Positions 48,387 to 54,577 of a DNA stretch of 54,577 nt are shown here, piece after piece. The notes beneath the pieces are model-generated. The model made no database searches. It was given only the letters and a program-made list of their open reading frames with translations, and was not told the DNA's origin. Both the position numbers and the translations under genes were made by a program. Numbering within the stretch: the stretch's first letter is position 1; every line of letters begins with the position of its first letter. The DNA comes from Streptomyces tendae (GTDB taxonomy: Bacteria > Actinomycetota > Actinomycetes > Streptomycetales > Streptomycetaceae). The stretch lies in the NCBI RefSeq assembly GCF_014650435.1, contig NZ_BMUY01000019.1:111042-165618 (forward strand), given 5' to 3'.

Positions 48387-50917
48387 CAGAGCGTCACCGC
48401 CTTGCCGTCGGCGCCGGTGGCGCCCCGCGTGTACTGGGGGTGGATCAGCCCGACGCAGGTGTACGGGAGGTCGGCGACCTCTTCCACGGGTACGCCCCGC
48501 TGTTCGGCCAGCAGGCGGACGTGGTCCAGGTCGGCGCCTGCCCCGGCCCGGGCCAGGACCTTCCACGGGACGCGGCGCAGCATCACCCGCGTGGTCTCGC
48601 CGACGCCGGGCTTGACGAGGTTCACGTCGTGGATGCCGTACTCCTCGCTGATGCGCTCGACGGCGGCCCAGCCTTCCCAGGTGGGCGCGCGGTCGGCGGA
48701 GAGGAGGTCCTTCGCCTGGGCGTCGACCGCTTCCGTGACCTCGGGGAAGCGGGCGGAGACGGCGTCGAGGAAGGCCGGTGACAGATCGGCGCCGGCGAGT
48801 TCGCGGTAGAACTTCGCGCCGTGGAAGTCGTGCGGGCCGACCAGGTCGGCGCGGAGCACGGTGCGGGATATCAGGCCGGAGACGGTGGAGTTGAGGCAGG
48901 CGGAGGGGATGAGGAAGTCGTCCCGGGTGCCGTAGGTGCGCACGCACGAGCCGGGGTCGGCCAGGACCGCGATCTCCGGGTCGAAGCCGGTGACGCCGTC
49001 GGAGTCCCCGAACGCGCGCAGGGCGGCCGCGAGTTCGCGGGTGATGGCGCCCTTGCCGGTCCAGCCGTCGACGAAGACGACGTCGGCGGGGTCGTGGTGG
49101 TCGGCCAGCCAGCGCAGCGCGTTGGCGTCGATGCCGCGGCCCCGGACGATCGACACGGCGTAGTGCGGGAGGTCGAGTCCATGACGGAACCGCGCCCAGC
49201 GGCGCATCAGAACGCCGACGGGGGTGCCCGCGCGGGCGAGGGAGACCAGGACGGGGCGGGGCGACCGTTCCGCGAGGACGATCTCGGTGACGGCGCCGAC
49301 GGCGCGGGCCAGCCGCGCGGCGGACGTCTCCAATGCCGCGTGGAACAGCTGCTGGTACTGCTCGCTGGGCTGGTACTCCACGGGCAGCGACTCGGCGTAG
49401 TGCGCGCCGCCGCTCTGGATCGCCTCCTCGCGCTCCTCGGTCGGCGCCTCCAGCGTCACGTCCGAGAGGTCCTGGAGCAGCCAGCCGACCTCGTCGGGCG
49501 CGTACGAGGAGAAGTCGGGGCCGCGCAGGGGCTCGGGCAGCATGGAGGGCCTTTCGGGGGCGTGCGGGGAGCGCGGGACGTACGAGGGGACGACCGCGAG
49601 CAGGACGTGGGGGACGTGGGCGGCGAGCCGGTCCTGCAGTCCGTCCGGGGCGTGCAGCGCGGGGGTGTCGGCGACCGAGTCGACGACGGCGACGACGGCG
49701 TCGAAGCCGGCGCCCGCGACGTTGTAGGCGTAGCGCTCGCCGGGGCCGTCGGCCGGGTCGTCGTGCGCGGGAAAGACCAGGCGGGTGCGTATGGCGTAGC
49801 CGGGGTCGTCGACGGCGAGGACGGGAGAGCGGGTGGTGGTGGAGTAGCGCACGGCGATGTCGCCACCGACGGTCTGCTCCAGCGCGTGGGCCAGGCGGAG
49901 CGGGGCGTACATGAGTTCCTCGAAGCCGAGGACCAGGACGCGGCGGGCGCCGGTGGGCAGCGCCTCGGCGATCCGTGCCGCCATCGCCGGCAGGGCGGCC
50001 TCCAGCCGGGCGCGGTGGGCCGGGGTGAAGCCGTGCCGTCCGCCGTCGGGCACGTCGTGGGGCCAGTGCAGATCGACGCGCCGCACGGTTCCGGACGGAG
50101 CGGCGGCCGGACCCCGGCCGGTCGGGCCGGTGGTCGGTTCCGTGGCCGGTTTCGTGGCCGGTTCCGTGGCCGCCGTCTCGTGGCGGGCGACCAGTTCCTG
50201 GCCCTTCTCCAGTACTCCCGGGGGCAGTTGGACGGTGCCCGAGGCGGTGGTCACCAGGTCCACGCGGGCGCCGATCTCCCGGGCGAAGTCGTCCAGCCGG
50301 CCGGCGTCCGCGGGCGAGCGCATGTCGACCAGGGCCACCACGACGTACCGCTTGCGGGGATAGCGCTCGTGCAGGGCGCGGACGGTGTTGAGCACCGTGT
50401 TGCCGGTGGAGAACTCGTCGTCGACGAGGACCAGCGGCCCGTCCCCGGCCAGCAGCGCGGGGTCCTCCGGCAGCAGGAGGTGGGAGGTGGCGTGCGAGTG
50501 GGACTCCTCGAAGCCGCCCGCCCGGGCGACGGTGGCGACCGGACGGCGGGTGGAGTGCAGGTAGGGGGCGGAACCCAGGCCGTCGGCGACCGAGTGGCCG
50601 AGTCCGGTGGCCGTCTCCGCGTAGCCGAGGACGACCGCGCGTTCGGCCGCCTCGGCACCGAGCAGGTCGCGGACGCGTCGGCCGAGGGCGACGCCGTGGC
50701 CGTGGACGACGGAGGGCGACTGCGGGACGTGCTTGCCGAGCACGTTGGAGACGAGGAGGTGCGCCCGCTTGGGGTTGCGGCGCAGGGCGAGCCCCAGCAG
50801 GCCGGTCAGCGCCTCGTCGCCGGCGAGTTGGACGCCGAGCCGCTCGGCGACCCAGCTGCCGGACCATGCCCCGGCGCCCTCTTCGGCGTGCCCCTCGGCG
50901 TGCGCCCTCTCGGTCAT
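48386..50917 (-). CDS. fused phosphoribosyltransferase / TRSP / StiP-type PRTase / PELOTA protein of the Ter module
   Basis: An 843-residue protein with several domains. Residues about 20-225 form a type-I phosphoribosyltransferase (PRTase_2) with PRPP loop LVLVDDEFSTGNTVLNTVRAL. The TRSP domain follows (about 300-440), with the naming motif in STTTRSPVLAVDDPGYAIRT. Residues about 465-700 are StiP/PRTase_1-like: SGGAHYAESLPVEYQPSEQY, LVSLARAGTPVGVLMRRW, IVRGRGIDANALRWL and FVDGWTGKGAITRELA. The C terminus (VRLLAEQRGVPVEEVADLPY) is a PELOTA-like RNA-binding domain. In many genomes these are two proteins. Expected role: form N-glycosidic bonds in an unknown nucleoside-like metabolite. Confidence 0.88.
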   Translation of the reverse strand: MTERAHAEGHAEEGAGAWSGSWVAERLGVQLAGDEALTGLLGLALRRNPKRAHLLVSNVLGKHVPQSPSVVHGHGVALGRRVRDLLGAEAAERAVVLGYAETATGLGHSVADGLGSAPYLHSTRRPVATVARAGGFEESHSHATSHLLLPEDPALLAGDGPLVLVDDEFSTGNTVLNTVRALHERYPRKRYVVVALVDMRSPADAGRLDDFAREIGARVDLVTTASGTVQLPPGVLEKGQELVARHETAATEPATKPATEPTTGPTGRGPAAAPSGTVRRVDLHWPHDVPDGGRHGFTPAHRARLEAALPAMAARIAEALPTGARRVLVLGFEELMYAPLRLAHALEQTVGGDIAVRYSTTTRSPVLAVDDPGYAIRTRLVFPAHDDPADGPGERYAYNVAGAGFDAVVAVVDSVADTPALHAPDGLQDRLAAHVPHVLLAVVPSYVPRSPHAPERPSMLPEPLRGPDFSSYAPDEVGWLLQDLSDVTLEAPTEEREEAIQSGGAHYAESLPVEYQPSEQYQQLFHAALETSAARLARAVGAVTEIVLAERSPRPVLVSLARAGTPVGVLMRRWARFRHGLDLPHYAVSIVRGRGIDANALRWLADHHDPADVVFVDGWTGKGAITRELAAALRAFGDSDGVTGFDPEIAVLADPGSCVRTYGTRDDFLIPSACLNSTVSGLISRTVLRADLVGPHDFHGAKFYRELAGADLSPAFLDAVSARFPEVTEAVDAQAKDLLSADRAPTWEGWAAVERISEEYGIHDVNLVKPGVGETTRVMLRRVPWKVLARAGAGADLDHVRLLAEQRGVPVEEVADLPYTCVGLIHPQYTRGATGADGKAVTL

Positions 50918-50996
50918 GTACTCGTGCCTCCCGTTGTCCGCCGCGGCCCGGGCCCCGGCGTCTGTGATGGATCGCTTGCGTCCGGTCGTCCGGCGG

Positions 50997-52163
50997 TCAG
51001 TCGGCGAGGCCGGCGGCGAGCAGTTCCACGAAGCCGATGTCCTCGTTCGCCACCCCGAAGATCTCGGCGCGCAGCAGGGTCCGCTCGGCCCAGGCGCGGT
51101 GCGGCTTCACCTCGTTCATCTTGTTCGTGTAGGCCGACCTCATCACACCTCCGCCGCAGCGTTCGGGCCGCAGGATGTCCTGGGCGTCGCTGAACTCCTC
51201 GTGGCTGACCACGGACAGTGCGTGCACGGGGAGCACGTGCGAGGGGTGGATGCAGGTCTTGCCCAGCAGGCCGTTGGCCCGGTCCAGGGAGATCTCGCGC
51301 AGCAGGCCGTCCATGGAGTGTGCGATGAGCTTCTGGCGCAGTTCCACGGCCTGGCCCTCCAGGAAGGGGCTCTGCCGCAGTTGCGGTTTGAACATCCTTT
51401 CCTGGACGCGGAAGTACTCCCACACGGGCCCGGTCACCGTGAAGCCGGTGCCGTCGGCGCGGGCGAGCATGTTGACCACGTCGGCGATCACGGAGGCGAC
51501 GATCTGGACGTCGTAGGCCGTCATGTCGGGGCCTCGGCGCAGCCCGTAGGAGGAGCAGAAGTCGGTCACGCCGAGCCGCAGAGCGAGCACGCGGTCCCGG
51601 TACTTGTCGACCGCGCGGAAGATGCCCTCCAGCGTCTGCACCCGGGACTCCCGGTACAGCAGGTCGGGGGACTCGAGCACGGGCATGGCGAAGAGCCTGC
51701 GGCCGCTGGTGGCCTCGGCCGCGGTGAGCGCCTCCAGGAAGGGGATGCCGCGTTCCTCGGTGAACTTCGGCAGCACGAACCCGGACAGCAGCCGGACGGC
51801 GGGGCCCAGGCGCCGTACGAGGTCGGGGATCTGCTCGGGGGTGCGGACCCGGACGAACAGCAGGGGGACGTCGTCGCCGGAACGTTCCGCCAGGTCCGTG
51901 AGCTGACGGACGAGGTTCGCCTCGCCGACGGGTACGTCGGCGTCGTCGATCGAGTCCTCCAGGCACAGCACCATCGACACCAGGCCGCGCCCGCCCTGCT
52001 TCAGGATGTCGTCGGCGAGGTTCGGTCGGGTGGCGGGGCTGTAGAGCGTGGCACCCAGGGCCGCGGACAGCAGCCTGGCCGGCGAGTCCGCGGTGAAGGA
52101 GCAGGGCTCCTGATGAAAGAGACGCTTCCGCACATCAGGGGCTATCTGTCCGAAATGACGCAT
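50997..52163 (-). CDS. C-C bond lyase of the HpcH/HpaI aldolase-citrate lyase family (Ter-associated)
   Basis: A 388-residue TIM-barrel lyase. The N terminus is MRHFGQIAPDVRKRLFHQEP, then LGATLYSPATRPNLADDILK. The metal and substrate segments are SMVLCLEDSIDDADV (Glu-Asp), LSGFVLPKFTEERG (with the Lys/Glu site) and ALRLGVTDFCSSYGLRRG. The end has LLGKTCIHPSHVLPVHAL, as in citrate-lyase beta subunits. In Ter clusters this class is predicted to split or build a C-C bond in the metabolite precursor. ATG 52163 is preceded by GGGGGAG five nt upstream. It diverges from the TerD gene across 207 bp. Confidence 0.9.
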   Translation of the reverse strand: MRHFGQIAPDVRKRLFHQEPCSFTADSPARLLSAALGATLYSPATRPNLADDILKQGGRGLVSMVLCLEDSIDDADVPVGEANLVRQLTDLAERSGDDVPLLFVRVRTPEQIPDLVRRLGPAVRLLSGFVLPKFTEERGIPFLEALTAAEATSGRRLFAMPVLESPDLLYRESRVQTLEGIFRAVDKYRDRVLALRLGVTDFCSSYGLRRGPDMTAYDVQIVASVIADVVNMLARADGTGFTVTGPVWEYFRVQERMFKPQLRQSPFLEGQAVELRQKLIAHSMDGLLREISLDRANGLLGKTCIHPSHVLPVHALSVVSHEEFSDAQDILRPERCGGGVMRSAYTNKMNEVKPHRAWAERTLLRAEIFGVANEDIGFVELLAAGLAD

Positions 52164-52370
52164 TTAAACTCCCCCGTGGTGTCTGGGCGACCTGGAATCG
52201 TCGAAAGGTGGCCGGTAATAGTACGTAGGTATCCATGTCGGAGGTTCCCACCGGGCATGAATTCCAGGTAACCCGGCCGTGTCGGCATCGGCGACCCGGG
52301 GCGGGCGCACACCGGTCGAGTACCCGCCCCCGCGTTGTCGTGACCAGGACCGAGAGGGCAGGATGACGAC

Positions 52371-53348
52371 ATGACGCACGCGATGCTGAAGGGGTCGAAC
52401 GTCCCGCTGCAAGCCACCACGGTACGCGCCGTGCTGCGCTGGACTCCCGGGCAGGGGGTTCCCGACGTCGACGCCTCGGCGCTGCTGCTGGGGCCGGACG
52501 ACCGTGTGCGTTCCGACGAGGACTTCGTCTTCTACAACCAGCCACGGCACCCCTCCGGCCAGGTCTGGCGGCTCGGGAAGAAGCGGGTCGCCGAGGGTCT
52601 CACCGACACCATCCAGACGGACCTCACCGGTGTCGAGCCCTCGGTGGGCCGGATCCTGCTGGTCGCGTCCGCGGACGGCGTGGCCTTCGACCGCGTGCGT
52701 TCACTGCGCATCCTGCTGCACGACGCCGCGGCCGACGGGGAACCGCTGGCGTACTTCGACGTCACACCGGAGACCGGCCAGGAGACGGCGCTGATCTGCG
52801 GCGAGCTGTACCGGCGCGGGGACGGCTGGAAGTTCCGGGCGCTGGGCGAGGGCTACTCCAACGGGCTCAAGGGCCTGGCGACCGACTTCGGCATCTCGGT
52901 GGACGAGTCGGAAGGCTCGGACGACCCCATGGCGGCCCCTCGGCCCGAACCGGCCCCGTCGGCCCCCGCGGCCCCGTCCGCGCCGTCCCAGGCCACGCCC
53001 GACCAGCCGACACCCGCCCAGTCCATGCCCGCCCCGCAGGCCGTCGGCCCCGACCACCCGACGGCCGTGCAGCCGCTCCCGGGGGCCTCGCGGCCACTGC
53101 CGCCGGAGCAGCCCATCGGCGTACCGGCGCAGCCCGCGTACGGCTATCCGCAGCCGCCGACCGCCCAGCCCGCCTACGGCTATCCCCAGCCGGCCGCCGG
53201 CCCGCCCGGGTACGGGTATCCGCAGGCGCCCGCGGCGGCGGGGGTCACCGGGGCCCAGTCCGGCTACGGCTATCCGCAGCCGGTCACCGGGGCGCCCGAT
53301 CCGGACTTCCGGCTGCCCCCGCAGGGGCCGCAGTTCCTCGGCCGGTAG
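52371..53348 (+). CDS. terD: TerD-family tellurium/stress resistance protein with repetitive tail
   Basis: A 325-residue protein. Residues 1-185 form the TerD beta-sandwich: MLKGSNVPLQATTVRAVLRW, DVDASALLLGPDDRVRSDED, FVFYNQPRHPSGQVWRLG and DFGISVDESEG. The pattern of acidic residues at turns resembles the Ca2+-binding TerD sites (SDEDFVFYNQ, D-x-D). A Pro/Ala/Gln-rich linker follows, with YGYPQP-type repeats from residue about 252 to 310. TerD proteins are predicted sensors or Ca2+-dependent membrane-linked scaffolds for metal, pH or phage stress. The tail is unusual for the family. ATG 52371 has GGGCAGGA upstream. Confidence 0.9.
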   Translation: MTHAMLKGSNVPLQATTVRAVLRWTPGQGVPDVDASALLLGPDDRVRSDEDFVFYNQPRHPSGQVWRLGKKRVAEGLTDTIQTDLTGVEPSVGRILLVASADGVAFDRVRSLRILLHDAAADGEPLAYFDVTPETGQETALICGELYRRGDGWKFRALGEGYSNGLKGLATDFGISVDESEGSDDPMAAPRPEPAPSAPAAPSAPSQATPDQPTPAQSMPAPQAVGPDHPTAVQPLPGASRPLPPEQPIGVPAQPAYGYPQPPTAQPAYGYPQPAAGPPGYGYPQAPAAAGVTGAQSGYGYPQPVTGAPDPDFRLPPQGPQFLGR

Positions 53349-53417
53349 CCGCCACGGACCGCCCCCGGGCGCGTCGGGCCCGGCGGTTCGGGCCGGCTGG
53401 TCCGGTCGCGCACGGGC

Positions 53418-54155
53418 TCATCGCTCCGCCTTGCTCTTGTGCCCCCGGCCCCACTGCAGGCCCCAGCCGTACAGCCGGTCCAGCTCGCCCTGGAAGCCGT
53501 ACACGAACTTCACCTCGCGGCGGACGAGGATCTCGTCCTTGACGTTCTCGATCATCACCACGGCGCAGGACCGGGCCTGGGGGTGCCGCTCGTCGAGGCC
53601 GATCTCGATGCGCGGACCGTTGCTCGGGTAGAGCGTGACGATGGCGTGGGTCCGGTCGAAGGCGGGGGTCTGGTCGTAGATGTAGGCGAACAGCAGCAGG
53701 CGCTTGATGGCGTCCTTGTGGTCGAGGTTGACGTAGATCGTCTCGCCGGAGGCCGAGCCGAAGCGGTCGTCGCCGCTGAGCTTGACGTAGGGCGGGGCGT
53801 TCACGTCGCCCAGGAAGCCGCCGAGCGGCTGGACCACGCCGCGGGTGCCGTCCTTCAGTTCGTAGAGGCAGCCGAGGTCGAGGTCGACGTTGACCATGCT
53901 CTGGCTGTGGCCGACGACCTCGGGAGGCTTGAGCGCCTTGAAGGGGTGCCGCAGCAGGCTCTCCCGCTGGGTGCCCCCGATGTCCGAGGACCGCATGCGC
54001 CAGGCCAGGTTGATGCGCAGATTGCCGGTCGCCGCGCCCTGCTTGGTCAGGGAGACCTGGCTGTGCCGTTTGGTCAGCTGTATGGAGTTGGTCGCCGCGC
54101 TGCCCGAGTCGAACTCGGACTCGCGGCCGCGCCACAGCCCGTCCAAGAAGCCCAT
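53418..54155 (-). CDS. TerA-like / TerD-superfamily protein
   Basis: A 245-residue protein of the TerA/DUF3124-like branch of the TerD superfamily. Visible segments: MGFLDGLWRGRESEFDSGSA, TNSIQLTKRHSQVSLTKQGA, LRINLAWRMRSSD, then VVGHSQSMVNVDLDLGCLYEL, FGSASGETIYVNLDHKD and FAYIYDQTPAFDRTHAIVTL. These are the beta-strand patterns of TerA/TerD domains, with the conserved acidic turns. Convergent with terD; upstream on the same strand is a DUF475 membrane gene, separated by a terminator. Expected role: partner of TerD in the stress complex. Confidence 0.88.
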   Translation of the reverse strand: MGFLDGLWRGRESEFDSGSAATNSIQLTKRHSQVSLTKQGAATGNLRINLAWRMRSSDIGGTQRESLLRHPFKALKPPEVVGHSQSMVNVDLDLGCLYELKDGTRGVVQPLGGFLGDVNAPPYVKLSGDDRFGSASGETIYVNLDHKDAIKRLLLFAYIYDQTPAFDRTHAIVTLYPSNGPRIEIGLDERHPQARSCAVVMIENVKDEILVRREVKFVYGFQGELDRLYGWGLQWGRGHKSKAER

Positions 54156-54182
54156 TCCCGCCCCACCTTCGCGTCACCGCCG

Positions 54183-54223
54183 ACGGGGCGGCCCCGAGGA
54201 GTCGTCCTCGTCGGCCGCCCCGT
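54183..54223 (-). terminator. hairpin terminator between DUF475 gene and TerA-like gene
   Basis: Outer stem ACGGGGCGGCC/GGCCGCCCCGT (11 bp) and inner stem CGAGGA/TCCTCG (6 bp) with a small bulge. It lies 83 bp past the stop of the DUF475 gene and stops read-through to the next gene on the same strand. Confidence 0.8.
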
Positions 54224-54305
54224 TCAGAGCGTTCCTCGTCCGGGCCGGGTTCACACCAGGGGTGTGGGCGCACCGGGGGCGCACCCCGGCCCGGGACCAG
54301 GGGTT

Positions 54306-54577
54306 TCACACCCCGGAGGAGACCTCCGCCTTCTCCTGGTCGCCGTCTCCCCCGGCCGCCGCCAGTGCGCGGTTGCGGCGCACCGAGGAGAAGAAGGACC
54401 AGCCGATCAGGGCGACGCCGACGAGGCCCGTGATGATCTCGTGGATCTCGTACTGGATGGTCACGAGCAGGATGACGGCCAGGGCGCCGATGGCGTAGTG
54501 GGCGCCGTGCTCCAGGTAGACGTAGTCGTCGAGGGTGCCCTGGCGGACCAGGTAGACCGTGAGCGACCGGACGTACA
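54306..54577 (-). CDS. DUF475 (TerC-like) integral membrane protein, 3' end only
   Basis: The last 90 codons of a membrane protein; the 5' part lies outside the window. The visible sequence is VRSLTVYLVRQGTLDDYVYL, then EHGAHYAIGALAVILLV, then TIQYEIHEIITGLVGVALIGWSFF and SSVRRNRALAAAGGDGDQ with a charged tail. This is the end of DUF475, a TerC-type family typical of Streptomyces Ter clusters, predicted to move metal ions. It is followed by a terminator and the TerA-like gene on the same strand. Confidence 0.85.
   Translation of the reverse strand, partial: YVRSLTVYLVRQGTLDDYVYLEHGAHYAIGALAVILLVTIQYEIHEIITGLVGVALIGWSFFSSVRRNRALAAAGGDGDQEKAEVSSGV

Noticed and set aside
47574..50867. 1097-codon minus-strand frame covering the HAD gene and beyond
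   Set aside because: Only its last 270 codons (the HAD enzyme) are real; the rest is an Arg/Pro-rich shadow of the PRTase gene in another frame.

Overview
The window is high-G+C actinobacterial DNA, almost certainly a Streptomyces chromosome. The signs are GTG/TTG starts, GTGA/ATGA stop-start overlaps, gene families typical of the genus (SCO2322-type protein, GlxA-type AraC regulator, DUF2277, DUF6153, TerD paralogues) and CebR, iron-box and KstR-like operators. I see no phage, plasmid, transposase or CRISPR. It reads as conserved chromosome arm-to-core DNA with patches of gene decay and small repeats. About 49 protein genes, two pseudogenes and one tRNA are supported.

Layout. 0-7 kb: two divergent drug-type MFS exporters (the second with a CarboxypepD_reg tail), a methyltransferase, a cell-wall amidase and two small membrane proteins. 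6.9-11.2 kb: a three-gene minus-strand operon (glycosyltransferase, methyltransferase, alpha/alpha-barrel protein) divergent from a KstR-like TetR regulator, with a near-ideal KstR operator between them. 11.2-17.9 kb: a cobalamin riboswitch followed by five overlapping genes: two secreted/membrane-anchored proteins, then the T, fused A1-A2 and S parts of an ECF transporter. 18-22.3 kb: an AA10 polysaccharide monooxygenase behind a CebR box, a GlxA regulator divergent from an isochorismatase-like hydrolase, a WYL regulator and an esterase. 22.4-28.3 kb: an ATPase relic, a polytopic membrane protein, a GT87/PAP2 fusion and an MHS-family transporter. 28.4-36.3 kb: acetyltransferase/O-methyltransferase pair, FHA protein, DUF1992, a pair of related membrane/cytosolic proteins, a deleted GNAT relic, an MFS-winged-helix fusion, a peptidoglycan-binding membrane protein and a HAD phosphatase. 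36.4-43.8 kb: a TMEM165-type Mn/Ca transporter behind a yybP-ykoY riboswitch, secreted HNH nuclease, PhoD, DoxX, VTT protein, small conserved proteins and a DUF305/DUF6153 pair. 43.85 kb: tRNA-Val(UAC). 44-47.6 kb: DUF4097 lipoprotein, coiled-coil membrane protein, zinc ribbon, DedA.

47.6-54.6 kb is a tellurium-resistance-type (Ter) stress cluster: an operon of C-C bond lyase, a four-domain phosphoribosyltransferase/TRSP/StiP/PELOTA protein and a HAD phosphatase, divergent from TerD, with a TerA-like gene and the end of a DUF475 (TerC-like) membrane gene next to it. By family knowledge this is a biosynthetic module for an unidentified nucleoside-like metabolite coupled to TerD-type metal/stress sensors.

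The two best candidates for an under-described system are the riboswitch-controlled ECF transporter with its intrinsic-factor-like barrel protein, and the Ter-linked biosynthetic operon. All functional calls rest on reading translated sequence by eye; no database search was run.
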